Notes: a model not told the origin generated them from the letters alone. Counted from the first letter of the stretch, positions 42,510 through 53,414 are shown. The stretch is DNA of 64,000 bases from Nocardioides sp. SYSU D00065 (GCF_017916425.1 NZ_JAFMSX010000002.1:180413-244412); one strand, 5' to 3'. Program-made: numbers and translations.

Positions 42510-42875
42510 ATGACGAACGTTGACGTCATCCTCAAGGAAGCGGTGAGCATCGACGGTGCCGTCGCCGCCCTGCTCGTGGACTACCAGTCGGGCATGGCGC
42601 TCGGCCAGGCGGGCGATGCGTCGGTGATGAACCTCGATGTCGCCGCGGCGGGCAACACCGACGTGGTGCGCTCGAAGATGCGCACCATGGAGAGCCTCGG
42701 CCTCGACGACACCATCGACGACATCCTGATCACCCTGGGCAAGGCCTACCACCTGATCAACCTGCCCAAGGACCACCCCGGCCTGTTCATCTACCTCGTG
42801 CTGGACAAGGGCCGCGCCAACCTCGCGATGGCACGCCACAAGCTGTCCACGCTCTCGGCCCAGCTCGAGATCTGA
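42510..42875 (+). CDS. Roadblock/LC7-like small protein
   Basis: 121 residues with the compact alpha-beta pattern of Roadblock/LC7 proteins: helix [15 protein letters not shown], strands [19 protein letters not shown], a helix [14 protein letters not shown], strands [16 protein letters not shown] and [20 protein letters not shown]. Such proteins dimerise and often act on small GTPases (MglB-type), but no GTPase gene is nearby. ATG 42510 has AAGAAGGA nine bases upstream. An in-frame ATG at 42402, overlapping the previous stop as ATGA, would add a 36-residue Arg-rich N-terminus, so two forms are possible. Coupled with synthetase-like genes A and B by position. Confidence 0.75.
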   Translation: MTNVDVILKEAVSIDGAVAALLVDYQSGMALGQAGDASVMNLDVAAAGNTDVVRSKMRTMESLGLDDTIDDILITLGKAYHLINLPKDHPGLFIYLVLDKGRANLAMARHKLSTLSAQLEI

Positions 42876-42981
42876 GCGCCGAGGCGGTCAGGGTCGGCGA
42901 CCGGTCCTCACGTCGCCGATCCTGACCCGGTCGGCTGAGCACACCGACACCCCGCAGTGGGCGTCGCGTGCCCCGGCCGCC

Positions 42982-42987
42982 TACGCT
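42982..42987 (+). promoter_or_regulatory. -10 box, leaderless promoter of menG
   Basis: TACGCT, exactly six bases, then GTG 42994. Confidence 0.5.
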
Positions 42988-42993
42988 CGCGGC

Positions 42994-43683
42994 GTGGCTC
43001 GCGCTGACCTGGACAAGCAACCCTCCGACGTACGCCGGATGTTCGACACCGTCGCCCGGCGCTACGACCTGACGAACGACCTCATGACCGCGGGCATCCA
43101 GCGCAGCTGGCGCCGCGCGATGGTCGAGGCCGTCGCCCCGCGCCGCGGCGACCTGGTCCTCGACCTCGCAGCCGGCACCGGGTGCTCCAGCGAGCCGTTC
43201 GCCGCCCGCGGGGCGACGGCCGTCCCGTGCGACTTCTCCGTCGGGATGCTGCGGCAGGGCAAGAAGGACCGCCCCACGCTCCCCTTCGTGGCGGGGGACG
43301 GCACCCGGCTGCCCTTCCTCGACGACACCTTCGACGCGGTGACCATCTCCTACGGCCTGCGCAACTTCGTCGACCCGGTCGCGGGGCTGCGGGAGATGCA
43401 CCGCGTCACCCGCCCCGGCGGTCGTCTCGTCGTGTGCGAGTTCAGCCGCCCGGTCAACGGTGCCCTCCGCGCGCTCTACCTGGACGGCTTCATGCAGGCC
43501 CTGCCGAGGATCGCCTCCCTGACCGCGAGCGCGGCCGACGCCTACGTGTACCTCGCCGAGTCCATCCGCGCGTGGCCCGACCAGGCCGGGCTCGCCGGGA
43601 TGATCGCGGACGCCGGCTGGCAGCGGCCCGAGTGGCGCAACCTCACCGGCGGCATCGTCGCGCTGCACCGCGCCACCGCCTGA
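42994..43683 (+). CDS. menG: Demethylmenaquinone methyltransferase
   Basis: UbiE/MenG-type SAM methyltransferase, 229 residues, making menaquinone from the MenA product. [34 protein letters not shown] is the UbiE signature start. The SAM site is [20 protein letters not shown], and the second signature is [34 protein letters not shown]. It ends the menaquinone pathway just before the operon of the enzyme that uses its product. Confidence 0.94.
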   Translation: MARADLDKQPSDVRRMFDTVARRYDLTNDLMTAGIQRSWRRAMVEAVAPRRGDLVLDLAAGTGCSSEPFAARGATAVPCDFSVGMLRQGKKDRPTLPFVAGDGTRLPFLDDTFDAVTISYGLRNFVDPVAGLREMHRVTRPGGRLVVCEFSRPVNGALRALYLDGFMQALPRIASLTASAADAYVYLAESIRAWPDQAGLAGMIADAGWQRPEWRNLTGGIVALHRATA

Positions 43684-43770
43684 CGCTGCCGGACACCGCC
43701 TGTCAATTAGGTGACGCCGTCGTGGCGTAAATCCGCAGGTCAGCGCGCCGCGCGTCGCCCTCACCCCGAC

Positions 43771-43800
43771 GTGACGTAGGCCGCACCGGAGTCCTACACT
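43771..43800 (+). promoter_or_regulatory. Predicted promoter of the nuo operon
   Basis: GTGACG (43771-43776), 18 bases, TACACT (43795-43800). Transcription would start near 43807, just upstream of the Rex site, leaving a leader of about 70 bases. Confidence 0.5.
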
Positions 43801-43814
43801 GTGGCGCGCGCCAC

Positions 43815-43832
43815 TCGTGAAGTTCTTCACAA
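43815..43832. promoter_or_regulatory. Rex operator upstream of nuoA
   Basis: TCGTGAAGTTCTTCACAA matches the Rex consensus TTGTGAAnnnnTTCACAA at all but the second base. It is 44 bases before nuoA and just after the predicted transcription start, where bound Rex would block RNA polymerase. Rex control of nuo is known in Streptomyces, and rex is encoded at 11556-12230. Confidence 0.75.
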
Positions 43833-43876
43833 ACCCACATGCACGACCCGGGCGCACGCACACCGAGAGGGAAGCG

Positions 43877-44236
43877 ATGGAGCTCTACACGCCGGTCCTG
43901 GCCCTGGCACTTCTCGCGACGGGCTTCGCGGTCTTCTCCGTGATCATGAGCGCCGTCGTCGGTCCCAAGCGCTACAACCGGGCGAAGCTCGACTCCTACG
44001 AGTGCGGCATCGAGCCGACCCCGCAGCCCGCCGGCGGCGGCCGGTTCCCGGTGAAGTACTTCATCACGGCGATGCTCTTCATCGTCTTCGACATCGAGAT
44101 CATCTTCCTCTACCCCTGGGCCGTCCACTTCGACGCGATGGCGCTCTTCGGGCTGGTGGAGATGGTGCTCTTCATCGCCACAGTGTTCATCGCCTACGCC
44201 TACGTCTGGCGTCGCGGCGGACTGGATTGGGACTGA
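43877..44236 (+). CDS. nuoA: NADH-quinone oxidoreductase subunit A
   Basis: Membrane subunit of complex I, 119 residues with three helices. The conserved loop is [46 protein letters not shown], carrying the switch-loop cysteine and acidic residues that link quinone reduction to the pump. ATG 43877 follows GAGAGGGAAG; an in-frame upstream GTG at 43817 falls inside the Rex operator and is rejected. First gene of the operon, one base before nuoB. Confidence 0.94.
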   Translation: MELYTPVLALALLATGFAVFSVIMSAVVGPKRYNRAKLDSYECGIEPTPQPAGGGRFPVKYFITAMLFIVFDIEIIFLYPWAVHFDAMALFGLVEMVLFIATVFIAYAYVWRRGGLDWD

Positions 44237-44237
44237 C

Positions 44238-44792
44238 ATGGGACTCGAGGAGAAGCTGCCCAGCGGCGTCCTGCTCACCACGGTCGAGGGTGTCGCCGGC
44301 TACATGCGCAAGGCATCGTTCTGGCCTGCGACCTTCGGCCTGGCCTGCTGCGCCATCGAGATGATGACGACCGGCGCCCCCAAGTACGACCTCGCGCGCT
44401 TCGGCATGGAGGTCTTCCGGGCCAGCCCCCGCCAGGCCGACCTGATGATCGTCGCCGGCCGGGTCAGCCAGAAGATGGCTCCGGTGCTGCGCCAGATCTA
44501 CGACCAGATGCCCGAGCCCAAGTGGGTGCTCGCGATGGGCGTGTGCGCCTCGTCGGGCGGGATGTTCAACAACTACGCGATCGTCCAGGGCGTCGACCAC
44601 GTGGTGCCGGTCGACATGTACCTCCCCGGCTGCCCGCCGCGGCCGGAGATGCTCATCGACGCGATCCTCAAGCTGCACGACCAGGTGCAGCACACCAAGC
44701 TGGGCGCCAACCGCCGCAAGGAGGTCGCCGAGCTCGAGACCGAGGCCCTGCGCGCGCTGCCCACCTCGGAGATGAAGGGCCTGCTGCGATGA
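44238..44792 (+). CDS. nuoB: NADH-quinone oxidoreductase subunit B
   Basis: Holds the terminal [4Fe-4S] cluster N2 that passes electrons to menaquinone. Cluster ligands are the tandem cysteines of [11 protein letters not shown], the cysteine of [14 protein letters not shown], and [10 protein letters not shown] 184-residue peripheral subunit. Its stop overlaps nuoC as ATGA. Confidence 0.96.
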   Translation: MGLEEKLPSGVLLTTVEGVAGYMRKASFWPATFGLACCAIEMMTTGAPKYDLARFGMEVFRASPRQADLMIVAGRVSQKMAPVLRQIYDQMPEPKWVLAMGVCASSGGMFNNYAIVQGVDHVVPVDMYLPGCPPRPEMLIDAILKLHDQVQHTKLGANRRKEVAELETEALRALPTSEMKGLLR

Positions 44793-45682
44793 GCGGCGAG
44801 GAGCGCAACGACCGCGCGAGCGGGAACGCCGACGCGGAGAAGGTCGACGAGAAGGCCGCGGGCGAGGCGAGCGACACGTCCGACGACAAGGCCGACGCCA
44901 ACGAGTCGGCCCGGCCGTCCGAGGAGCGCAACCTCGGTGCGGCCAAGTCGCGCACCGGCACGGGCGGCGCGGTCGAGCAACCCGCCGTCGACCAGTCCCC
45001 GGTCAACGTCCCGGCTCCCACCGGGGAGGTGCGCGCGGTCGGCGTGCGCCACGGCATGTTCGGCACGTCGGGCACCGGCGACACCTCCGGCTACGGCGGC
45101 CTGGTCAGCGCCAAGGTGTTCCCGGCTCCGGCGCAGCGGCCCTACGGCGGCTGGTTCGACGAGGTCGCCGACGCCCTCGAGGCCCGGCTGCACGCCACCG
45201 GGCTCACCACGGCGATCGAGAGCGTCGTGGTCCACCGCGGCGAGATCACGTTCCACGTCCGACGCGACGACCTCCCCTTCGTGGCGCAGATGCTGCGCGA
45301 CGACGAGGCGCTCCGCTTCGAGTTCTGCTCGGGCGTCAGCGGCGTGCACTACCCCGAGGACACCGGTCGCGAGCTGCACGCCGTCTACCACCTGACCTCG
45401 ATGACCCACAACCGGCGCATCCGGGTCGAGGTCACCGCCCCCGACAGCGATCCGCACGTCCCGAGCCTGGTCAGCGTCTACCCCACGCTCGACTGGCACG
45501 AGCGCGAGACCTACGACATGTTCGGGCTGGTCTTCGACGGCCACCCCGCTCTGACCCGCGTGCTGATGCCCGACGACTGGCCGGGCCACCCGCAGCGCAA
45601 GGACTACCCGCTCGGGGGCATCCCCGTGGAGTACAAGGGCGGCAGCATCCCGCCGCCGGACCAGCGAAGGTCGTACAACTGA
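44789..45682 (+). CDS. nuoC: NADH-quinone oxidoreductase subunit C
   Basis: 30-kDa-type subunit of the Q module. The conserved block is [47 protein letters not shown] at about residues 228-275. The first ~90 residues are an acidic, Ala/Asp/Ser/Glu-rich disordered extension not found in typical NuoC. ATG 44789 overlaps the nuoB stop, supporting the long form. The stop shares one base with the nuoD start (TGATG). Confidence 0.94.
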   Translation: MSGEERNDRASGNADAEKVDEKAAGEASDTSDDKADANESARPSEERNLGAAKSRTGTGGAVEQPAVDQSPVNVPAPTGEVRAVGVRHGMFGTSGTGDTSGYGGLVSAKVFPAPAQRPYGGWFDEVADALEARLHATGLTTAIESVVVHRGEITFHVRRDDLPFVAQMLRDDEALRFEFCSGVSGVHYPEDTGRELHAVYHLTSMTHNRRIRVEVTAPDSDPHVPSLVSVYPTLDWHERETYDMFGLVFDGHPALTRVLMPDDWPGHPQRKDYPLGGIPVEYKGGSIPPPDQRRSYN

Positions 45683-47034
45683 TGAGCACCGACACGAGCC
45701 AGCAGCAGGACCTCTACGCCACCCCCGGCGAGACGAGCCAGGGCCGCGTCTTCACCGTCACGGGACAGGACTGGGACTCCATCGCCCAGAGCATCGGCGA
45801 GTCCGCCGAGGAGCGGGTCGTGGTCAACATGGGCCCGCAGCACCCGTCCACCCACGGCGTGCTCCGGCTGATCCTCGAGCTCGAGGGCGAGACGGTCACC
45901 GAGGCGCGCTGCGGCATCGGCTACCTGCACACCGGCATCGAGAAGAACATGGAGTACCGCTCCTGGGTGCAGGGCGTCACGTTCTGCACGCGGATGGACT
46001 ACCTCTCGCCGTTCTACAACGAGGCCACCTACTGCCTGGGCGTGGAGCGACTGCTCGACATCGAGGACGACATCCCCGAGAAGGCGCAGGTCATGCGCGT
46101 GCTCCTGATGGAGCTCAACCGGATCTCCTCCCACCTCGTCGCCATCGCGACCGGAGGCATGGAGATCGGCGCGCTCACCGTGATGACGATCGGCTTCCGC
46201 GAGCGCGAGCTGGTGCTGGACCTGTTCGAGCTCATCACCGGCCTGCGGATGAACCACGCGTTCATCCGTCCCGGCGGCGTCGCGCAGGACCTGCCGCCCG
46301 GCGCCCTCGACGAGATCCGCGACTTCATCGCGCTGATGAAGAAGCGGCTGCCCGAGTACGCCGCGCTCTGCAACGCCAACCCCATCTTCAAGGGTCGCCT
46401 CGAGGGCATCGGCCACCTCGACCTCGCCGGCTGCCTGGCGCTCGGCATCACCGGACCGGTGCTCCGCTCCACCGGCTACGCGTGGGACCTGCGCAAGACG
46501 CAGCCCTACTGCGGCTACGAGGACTACGACTTCGAGGTCCAGACCTGGGACACCTGCGACTCCTACGGGCGCTTCCGGATCCGGCTCAACGAGATGTCTG
46601 AGTCGCTCAAGATCGTCGAGCAGTGCGCCGACCGGCTCGCCGGGCTCGAGGGTGCTCCGGTGATGGTGGGCGACCGCAAGATCGCCTGGCCCAGCCAGCT
46701 CGCCATCGGCAGCGACGGCATGGGCAACAGCCTCGACCACATCCGCCACATCATGGGTGAGTCGATGGAGGCGCTGATCCACCACTTCAAGCTGGTCACC
46801 GAGGGCTTCCGGGTCCCGGCCGGCCAGGCCTACGTGCCGATCGAGTCGCCGCGCGGCGAGCTGGGGGCGCACGTCGTCTCCGACGGCGGTACGCGTCCCT
46901 TCCGCGCGCACTTCCGGGACCCGTCGTTCACCAACCTGCAGGCGACGAGCGTGATGAGCGAGGGCGGCATGGTCGCCGACGTGATCGTCGCCATCGCCTC
47001 CATCGACCCCGTGATGGGAGGAGTCGACCGATGA
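45682..47034 (+). CDS. nuoD: NADH-quinone oxidoreductase subunit D
   Basis: 49-kDa-type subunit forming the quinone pocket with Nuo[23 protein letters not shown] carries the histidine that contacts the quinone head; [37 protein letters not shown], the DVRG-like [17 protein letters not shown] and the final DPVMGGVDR are also conserved. 450 residues. ATGA overlap with nuoE. Confidence 0.96.
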   Translation: MSTDTSQQQDLYATPGETSQGRVFTVTGQDWDSIAQSIGESAEERVVVNMGPQHPSTHGVLRLILELEGETVTEARCGIGYLHTGIEKNMEYRSWVQGVTFCTRMDYLSPFYNEATYCLGVERLLDIEDDIPEKAQVMRVLLMELNRISSHLVAIATGGMEIGALTVMTIGFRERELVLDLFELITGLRMNHAFIRPGGVAQDLPPGALDEIRDFIALMKKRLPEYAALCNANPIFKGRLEGIGHLDLAGCLALGITGPVLRSTGYAWDLRKTQPYCGYEDYDFEVQTWDTCDSYGRFRIRLNEMSESLKIVEQCADRLAGLEGAPVMVGDRKIAWPSQLAIGSDGMGNSLDHIRHIMGESMEALIHHFKLVTEGFRVPAGQAYVPIESPRGELGAHVVSDGGTRPFRAHFRDPSFTNLQATSVMSEGGMVADVIVAIASIDPVMGGVDR

Positions 47035-47768
47035 GCACCGAGTACCCGGTCGCCCAGGGCCAGGCGCAGGCCGAGGCTGCGGCGCCGAGCGACGTGCTGG
47101 ACGCCACGACGCTCGCCGAGCTGCGCGAGATCGCCGCCCGCTATCCCGAGCCCCGCTCCGGCCTCCTCCCGATGCTCCACCTCGTGCAGTCCGCCCAGGG
47201 CCGGATCACGCCCGAGGGCATCGAGGCGTGCGCCGAGGTGCTCGGCATCAGCGCCGCGGAGGTCAACGGCGTCGCGACCTTCTACACCATGTACAAGCGC
47301 CGGCCCGTCGGCGACTACCACGTCGGGGTGTGCACCAACACGCTGTGCGCGGTGATGGGCGGCGACCTCATCTTCGAGCGGCTCAAGGAGCACCTCGAGG
47401 TCGGCAACGACGAGACGACCGAGGACGGCTCGATCACCCTCGAGCACATCGAGTGCAACGCGGCCTGCGACTACGCCCCGGTGATGATGGTCAACTGGGA
47501 GTTCATGGACAACCAGACGCCGGAGTCGGCCGTCCAGGTCGTCGACGACCTGCGCGCCGGCAAGCCGGTCCACTCGACCCGCGGCCCGCGGCTGTGCACC
47601 TGGCGCGAGGCCGAGCGCGTGCTCGCCGGCTTCCCGGACGACCGCGCCGACGAGGGACCGACCGCGGGCCCCGCGTCGCTGGCCGGACTGAGGATCGCCC
47701 GCGAGAAGGGCTGGACGGCGCCCGCGAGCACGCTTGCGAGCAGTGGTGAGGAGACCGACCGTGACTGA
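47031..47768 (+). CDS. nuoE: NADH-quinone oxidoreductase subunit E
   Basis: 24-kDa-type N-module subunit with a [2Fe-2S] cluster: [13 protein letters not shown] and [16 protein letters not shown] give the four cysteines (CxxxxC, CxxxC). 245 residues, longer than many NuoE because of a ~60-residue C-terminal extension ([18 protein letters not shown] and a Gly/Ala tail). It overlaps nuoF by 8 bases. Confidence 0.95.
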   Translation: MSTEYPVAQGQAQAEAAAPSDVLDATTLAELREIAARYPEPRSGLLPMLHLVQSAQGRITPEGIEACAEVLGISAAEVNGVATFYTMYKRRPVGDYHVGVCTNTLCAVMGGDLIFERLKEHLEVGNDETTEDGSITLEHIECNAACDYAPVMMVNWEFMDNQTPESAVQVVDDLRAGKPVHSTRGPRLCTWREAERVLAGFPDDRADEGPTAGPASLAGLRIAREKGWTAPASTLASSGEETDRD

Positions 47769-49071
47769 CGCCCTGACCCCGGTCCTGACCGACAACTGGG
47801 ACGCCGAGCGCGCCTGGACGCTGGCTGCCTACGAGGAGCGCGGCGGCTACGCCGCCCTCGACAAGGCCTTCGCGATGGCGCCCGACGACGTCATCGACGC
47901 CGTCAAGGAGTCCGGCCTGCGCGGGCGCGGCGGAGCCGGCTTCCCGACGGGCATGAAGTGGGGGTTCATCCCGCAGGACAACCCCCGGCCCAAGTACCTC
48001 GTCGTCAACGCCGACGAGTCCGAGCCGGGCACCTGCAAGGACATCCCGCTGATGATGGCCAGCCCGCACACGCTGGTCGAGGGCGTCATCCTCAGCGCCT
48101 ACGCCATCCGCGCCAACACCGCGTTCATCTACGTGCGCGGCGAGGTCCTCCACGTGATCCGCCGCCTCCAGCGCGCGGTGCAGGAGGCCTACCTGGCCGG
48201 TCACCTCGGCACCGACATCCACGGTTCGGGCTACCACCTCGACCTCATCGTGCACGCCGGCGCCGGGGCCTACATCTGCGGCGAGGAGACGGCGCTGCTC
48301 GAGGGCCTCGAGGGTCGGCGCGGGCAGCCCCGCCTGCGTCCGCCGTTCCCGGCGGTCGCCGGCCTCTACGCGAGCCCGACGGTCATCAACAACGTCGAGT
48401 CGATCGCCTCGGTCCCCAGCATCATCGCCAACGGGCCCGCCTGGTTCGCCGGCATGGGCACGGAGAAGTCCAAGGGCTTCGGGATCTTCAGCCTCTCCGG
48501 GCACGTGCGCAACCCCGGCCAGTACGAGGCGCCGCTGGGCATCACGCTGCGCGAGCTGATCGACCTGGCCGGCGGCATCCGCGAGGGCCACGAGCTGAAG
48601 TTCTGGACGCCCGGCGGCTCGAGCACCCCGCTCCTGACGCCCGAGCACCTCGACGTGCCTCTCGACTTCGAGTCGGTCGGGGCTGCGGGGTCCATGCTGG
48701 GCACGCGCGCCCTGCAGCTGTTCGACGAGACCACCTGCGTGGTCCGCGCGGTGCTGCGGTGGACCGAGTTCTACAAGCACGAGTCCTGCGGCAAGTGCAC
48801 CCCGTGCCGCGAGGGCACCTGGTGGCTGACCCAGACCCTGGCGCGGCTCGAGAAGGGACAGGGCACCGAGGCCGACCTCGACCTGCTCCTCGACCAGTGC
48901 GACAACATCCTGGGCCGCTCGTTCTGCGCGCTCGGCGACGGTGCCACCAGCCCGATCTCGAGCTCGATCAAGCACTTCCGCGACGAGTACCTCGCCCACC
49001 TGACCAACGGCGGCTGCCCCTTCGACCCGGTCGCCTCCACCGCATTCGCACCCGCTGGAGCCTCCGCATGA
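47761..49071 (+). CDS. nuoF: NADH-quinone oxidoreductase subunit F
   Basis: 51-kDa-type subunit that binds NADH and FMN. The NADH/FMN loops are [17 protein letters not shown] and [32 protein letters not shown]; the [4Fe-4S] N3 ligands are [12 protein letters not shown] plus a cysteine in [15 protein letters not shown] 47761, with GAGGAGA upstream, is used instead of the longer frame start. 436 residues. ATGA overlap with nuoG. Confidence 0.96.
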   Translation: MTDALTPVLTDNWDAERAWTLAAYEERGGYAALDKAFAMAPDDVIDAVKESGLRGRGGAGFPTGMKWGFIPQDNPRPKYLVVNADESEPGTCKDIPLMMASPHTLVEGVILSAYAIRANTAFIYVRGEVLHVIRRLQRAVQEAYLAGHLGTDIHGSGYHLDLIVHAGAGAYICGEETALLEGLEGRRGQPRLRPPFPAVAGLYASPTVINNVESIASVPSIIANGPAWFAGMGTEKSKGFGIFSLSGHVRNPGQYEAPLGITLRELIDLAGGIREGHELKFWTPGGSSTPLLTPEHLDVPLDFESVGAAGSMLGTRALQLFDETTCVVRAVLRWTEFYKHESCGKCTPCREGTWWLTQTLARLEKGQGTEADLDLLLDQCDNILGRSFCALGDGATSPISSSIKHFRDEYLAHLTNGGCPFDPVASTAFAPAGASA

Positions 49072-51545
49072 GCACCACGGACAAGGCGCCGGACCTCGCC
49101 ACGGACCTGGTCACCCTCACCATCGACGGTGTGCAGGTCAGCGTCCCCAAGGACACCTTGGTGATCCGCGCCGCCGAGCAGGTCGGCGTACAGATCCCGC
49201 GCTTCTGCGACCACCCGCTGCTCGATCCGGTCGGCGCCTGCCGCCAGTGCCTGGTCGACATCCCCGACGCCGGCAACGGCCGGGGCTTCCCCAAGCCGCA
49301 GGCCTCCTGCACGCTGCCGGTGGCTGAGGGCATGGTGGTCAACACGCAGGCGACCAGCGAGGTGGCCGACAAGGCCCAGCAGGGCGTCATGGAGTTCCTG
49401 CTCATCAACCACCCGCTCGACTGCCCGGTCTGCGACAAGGGCGGCGAGTGCCCGCTGCAGAACCAGGCGATGAGCAACGGCCGCGGCGAGAGCCGGTTCG
49501 CCGCGTCCGGCGGCATCAAGCGCACCTTCCCCAAGCCGATCAACATCTCCGCGCAGGTCCTGCTCGACCGCGAGCGCTGCGTTCTGTGCGCGCGCTGCAC
49601 GCGCTTCTCCGAGCAGATCGCCGGCGACCCGTTCATCGCGCTGGCCGAGCGCGGTGCGCTGCAGCAGGTCGCGATCTACGAGCGCGAGCCCTACCAGAGC
49701 TACTTCTCCGGCAACGCGATCCAGATCTGCCCCGTCGGCGCTCTCACCTCCGCCGACTACCGCTTCCGCTCGCGGCCCTTCGACCTGGTCTCCACCCCGG
49801 GCGTGGCCGAGCACGACTCCTGTGGCGCCGCGATCCGCATCGACCACCGGCGCGGCAAGGTCATGCGCCGCCTGGCCGGCAACGACCCCGAGGTCAACGA
49901 GGAGTGGATCAGCGACAAGGACCGCTTCGCCTTCCGCTACACCCAGGTCGCCGACCGGATCACCTACCCGCAGGTCCGCGAGGACGGCGTGCTCCGACCC
50001 GCCTCGTGGCCCGAGGCCTTCGCCGTCGCCGCCCGCGGGCTCCGCGAGGCCGGCGCGGCGGCCGTGCTCACCGGCGGCCGGGTCACCGCGGAGGACGCCT
50101 ACGCCTACGCGAAGTTCGCCCGCGTCGCCCTCAGCACCAACGACATCGACTTCCGGGCCCGTCCGCACAGCGCGGAGGAGGCCAGCTTCCTCGCCTCCCA
50201 CGTCGCCCTCTCCGGCGGCGTGACGTACGCCGACCTGGAGGCCGCGCCGGTCGTCGTGCTCCTCGGCCTCGAGCCGGAGGACGAGGCCGCGACCATCTTC
50301 CTGCGGCTGCGCCGGGCCGCGAGGCGCGGACGTACGCAGGTGGTCTCGGTCGCGCCCTACAGCTCGCGCGGGCTGCGCAAGATGAACGGCCGCCTCGTGC
50401 CGGCCGTCCCGGGCGCCGAGGTCGAGGCCATCGGCTCGCTCAAGGACGCCGCACACGGCGTGACCAAGGACGCGGTGATCCTCGTGGGCGAGCGGCTGGC
50501 CGCCACCCACGGTGCCCTCAGCGCCGCCGTCGAGCTCGCCGCCACCACCGGCGCCCGGCTCGCCTGGGTGCCGCGCCGGGCCGGTGACCGCGGTGCGGTC
50601 GAGGCCGGCGCGCTGCCCAACCTGCTGCCCGGCGGCCGACCCGTCACCGAGGCCGCCGCCCGCGTCGACCTGGCCGCCGCCTGGGGCGTGGAGGCCCTCC
50701 CGGCCAAGGTCGGGCGCGACGGCAACGCGATCGTCGCGGCACTGACCAAGGGCGACCTCGGCGGCGTCGTGGTCGGCGGTGTGGACCCCGACGACACCAG
50801 CGATCCCGCCGCCTTCCGGGCGGCGCTCGCGGCTGCCCGGTTCGTGGTCAGCCTCGAGCTGCGCGCGACCGACGTGACGGCCGCGGCCGACGTCGTGCTG
50901 CCGGTGGCTCCGGTGACCGACAAGGCCGGCACGTTCGTGACCTGGGACGGGCGCCCGCGCGACTTCGACGCCGTGCTCAGCAACCCCTCGTCGCTGCCCG
51001 ACCTCCGCGTCCTCGCCGGCATCGGCGAGGAGCTCGCCCGCCTGGGCCAGGGGTCGTCGCTCGGGTTCCGCACGGTCGCCGACGTGCGCGCGGAGATGCG
51101 CGCCCTCGGCCCCTGGGACGGCGCCCGTCCTGCGATGGACGCCGGCAAGCCGCCGCGCGCGCCGAGGGCCAAGGCGGGCTCGCTCGCGCTGGCCACCTGG
51201 AAGCAGCTGGTCGACCTGGGTTCGATGCAGGACGGCGAGGCGCACCTGCGGGCCACCGCACGCCCGCCGGTCGCGCGGGTGAGCCCGGCGACGTACGAGT
51301 CGGTGTTCGGGACGCCGGAGGGCGAGCCCGGCCACAGCCGGCTCGCCACTGTCTCCGGCGATCGCGGCAGCGTCACGCTGCCGGTCGAGGTCGCGGACCT
51401 GCCGGACGGCGTGGTGTGGGTGCCGGCCCGGTCCTTCGGCCGGGGCGTGCTCGCCGACCTCGCCTCGCCGGGCAGCAGGGTGCTCCTGCGCGACGCCCCG
51501 TCCCCCGACAGCCCCGGACACGCCCTGAAGGGAGCCGTCACGTGA
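49068..51545 (+). CDS. nuoG: NADH-quinone oxidoreductase subunit G
   Basis: 75-kDa-type subunit, 825 residues, carrying the electron wire through the N module. It starts with a [2Fe-2S] ferredoxin domain ([23 protein letters not shown]), then the HxxxCxxC region [18 protein letters not shown], a ferredoxin-type site [15 protein letters not shown], and [10 protein letters not shown]. The remainder is a molybdopterin-oxidoreductase-like domain without obvious cofactor-site conservation, as usual for NuoG. The true start is ATG 49068, overlapping the nuoF stop. Confidence 0.95.
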   Translation: MSTTDKAPDLATDLVTLTIDGVQVSVPKDTLVIRAAEQVGVQIPRFCDHPLLDPVGACRQCLVDIPDAGNGRGFPKPQASCTLPVAEGMVVNTQATSEVADKAQQGVMEFLLINHPLDCPVCDKGGECPLQNQAMSNGRGESRFAASGGIKRTFPKPINISAQVLLDRERCVLCARCTRFSEQIAGDPFIALAERGALQQVAIYEREPYQSYFSGNAIQICPVGALTSADYRFRSRPFDLVSTPGVAEHDSCGAAIRIDHRRGKVMRRLAGNDPEVNEEWISDKDRFAFRYTQVADRITYPQVREDGVLRPASWPEAFAVAARGLREAGAAAVLTGGRVTAEDAYAYAKFARVALSTNDIDFRARPHSAEEASFLASHVALSGGVTYADLEAAPVVVLLGLEPEDEAATIFLRLRRAARRGRTQVVSVAPYSSRGLRKMNGRLVPAVPGAEVEAIGSLKDAAHGVTKDAVILVGERLAATHGALSAAVELAATTGARLAWVPRRAGDRGAVEAGALPNLLPGGRPVTEAAARVDLAAAWGVEALPAKVGRDGNAIVAALTKGDLGGVVVGGVDPDDTSDPAAFRAALAAARFVVSLELRATDVTAAADVVLPVAPVTDKAGTFVTWDGRPRDFDAVLSNPSSLPDLRVLAGIGEELARLGQGSSLGFRTVADVRAEMRALGPWDGARPAMDAGKPPRAPRAKAGSLALATWKQLVDLGSMQDGEAHLRATARPPVARVSPATYESVFGTPEGEPGHSRLATVSGDRGSVTLPVEVADLPDGVVWVPARSFGRGVLADLASPGSRVLLRDAPSPDSPGHALKGAVT

Positions 51546-52873
51546 TGAGCATCCTCGCCGCCGACCTGCCCGACCCCGGGCTGGCGGCCTTCGGCCAGGA
51601 CCCGTGGTGGGTGATCGCCCTCAAGGCGGTCCTCATCTTCGTGATCCTGGTGCTGCTCACGCTGTTCAACATCTGGTTCGAGCGCCGTGTCGTGGCCCGC
51701 ATGCAGCACCGCGTGGGACCCAACGTGCACGGTCCCTTCGGCCTGCTGCAGTCGCTGGCCGACGGCGTGAAGCTCGCGCTCAAGGAGGACATCATCCCCA
51801 AGGCGGCCGACAAGGTCGTCTTCCTGCTCGCGCCGATCATCGCCACCGTGCCGGCGTTCGTCACCTGGGCGGTGATCCCGCTCGGCCCGGAGGTGAACTT
51901 CTTCGGTCACCGCACCCCGCTGCAGCTCACCGACATGCCCGTGGCCGTGCTGTTCATGCTCGCCATCGCCTCGATCGGCATCTACGGCATCGTCCTCGGC
52001 GGCTGGTCCTCCGGCTCGACGTACTCCCTGCTCGGCGGGCTCCGCTCCAGCGCGCAGATGATCTCCTACGAGGTCGCGATGGGCCTCGCCCTCGTCGCGG
52101 TGTTCCTCTACGCCGGCTCCATGTCGACCTCCGAGATCGTCGCCGCCCAGGACCGCCTCTGGTTCGGCCTGATCCTGCTGCCGTCGTTCGTCATCTACGT
52201 GATCTCCATGGTGGGGGAGACCAACCGCGCGCCCTTCGACCTGCCCGAGGCCGAGGGCGAGCTGGTCGGGGGGTTCCACACCGAGTACTCCAGCCTGAAG
52301 TTCGCGCTGTTCTTCCTCGCCGAGTACATCAACCTCGCCACCGTGTCCGCCATCGCGACCACGCTGTTCCTCGGCGGCTGGGCCGCGCCGTGGGGCGTCG
52401 AGCACGTGTGGGCGGGCGCCAACAGCGGCTACTGGCCCCTGCTGTGGTTCTTCGGCAAGGTCTTCCTCTTCATCTTCCTGTTCGTGTGGCTGCGCGGCTC
52501 GCTGCCCCGCATGCGCTACGACCAGTTCATGGCGCTGGGCTGGAAGGTCCTCATTCCGGTGTCGCTGGCCTGGATCGTGGCCGTGGCCACCATCCGGGTC
52601 ATCTCCAACGAGGGCAACATCGACCGCACCTACCTCGTGGGCGCCATCGCCGTGCTGCTCGTGCTCACCGTCGCGCTGATGTTCGTCGGTGAGAAGAAGG
52701 ACGACGCGCCGGCTCCCCTGGAGGCGGCCGACGAGCCGCACGACGCGTTCGCCGGCGGCTTCCCCGTCCCGCCGATGCCCGCCGGCGGTGCCGTACGCGG
52801 CGGCGCCGCGCCGCTGACGTTCGCCACAGGCCGCACCACCGTCACCGCTGCAGCGGAGGAGAACCATGAGTGA
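51542..52873 (+). CDS. nuoH: NADH-quinone oxidoreductase subunit H
   Basis: Membrane subunit connecting the quinone chamber to the pumps; about eight helices. Landmarks: [88 protein letters not shown] (quinone-site loop 5) and [29 protein letters not shown] 51542 lies 7 bases after GAAGGGAG; ATG 51545 (TGATG overlap) is nearly as good. The C-terminal ~60 residues are a cytosolic Pro/Ala/Gly-rich extension. It overlaps nuoI by 8 bases. Confidence 0.95.
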   Translation: MMSILAADLPDPGLAAFGQDPWWVIALKAVLIFVILVLLTLFNIWFERRVVARMQHRVGPNVHGPFGLLQSLADGVKLALKEDIIPKAADKVVFLLAPIIATVPAFVTWAVIPLGPEVNFFGHRTPLQLTDMPVAVLFMLAIASIGIYGIVLGGWSSGSTYSLLGGLRSSAQMISYEVAMGLALVAVFLYAGSMSTSEIVAAQDRLWFGLILLPSFVIYVISMVGETNRAPFDLPEAEGELVGGFHTEYSSLKFALFFLAEYINLATVSAIATTLFLGGWAAPWGVEHVWAGANSGYWPLLWFFGKVFLFIFLFVWLRGSLPRMRYDQFMALGWKVLIPVSLAWIVAVATIRVISNEGNIDRTYLVGAIAVLLVLTVALMFVGEKKDDAPAPLEAADEPHDAFAGGFPVPPMPAGGAVRGGAAPLTFATGRTTVTAAAEENHE

Positions 52874-53414
52874 GTCCTCGCGGACGTCCAAGGGCGTCAA
52901 GGAGAGCCTGTGGGACCCGATCGCCGGGTTCGGCGTCACCTTCCGGACGATGTTCAAGAAGGTCGTCACCGAGCAGTACCCGTTCGAGAAGCTCCCGACG
53001 GCGCCGCGCTTCCACGGCCGCCACCAGCTCAACCGCTGGCCCGACGGGCTCGAGAAGTGCGTCGGCTGCGAGCTGTGCGCGTGGGCCTGCCCGGCGGACG
53101 CGATCTACGTCGAGGGTGCCGACAACAGCGACCTGCCCGACGGCTCGGGTCGGTTCAGTCCCGGCGAGCGCTACGGCCGCGTCTACCAGATCAACTACCT
53201 GCGCTGCATCCTGTGCGGGCTGTGCATCGAGGCCTGCCCGACCCGCGCGCTGACGATGACCAACGAGTACGAGCTCGCCGACGACAACCGCGCCGACCTC
53301 ATCTACGAGAAGTCCGACCTGCTGGCCCCGCTGCTGCCCGGCATGGAGCAGCCGCCGCACCCGATGCGCCTGGGTGACGACGAGGGCGACTACTACAGGG
53401 GGACCACCCGATGA
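52866..53414 (+). CDS. nuoI: NADH-quinone oxidoreductase subunit I
   Basis: Two-[4Fe-4S] ferredoxin-like subunit (clusters N6a/N6b): [17 protein letters not shown] and [16 protein letters not shown] each give CxxCxxCxxxCP. 182 residues with an N-terminal amphipathic stretch ([17 protein letters not shown]) lying against the membrane. ATGA overlap with nuoJ. Confidence 0.96.
   Translation: MSESSRTSKGVKESLWDPIAGFGVTFRTMFKKVVTEQYPFEKLPTAPRFHGRHQLNRWPDGLEKCVGCELCAWACPADAIYVEGADNSDLPDGSGRFSPGERYGRVYQINYLRCILCGLCIEACPTRALTMTNEYELADDNRADLIYEKSDLLAPLLPGMEQPPHPMRLGDDEGDYYRGTTR

Noticed and set aside
43817..43876. GTG 43817 as an earlier nuoA start
   Set aside because: It would place the start inside the Rex operator and add residues not seen in NuoA; ATG 43877 has a proper ribosome site.
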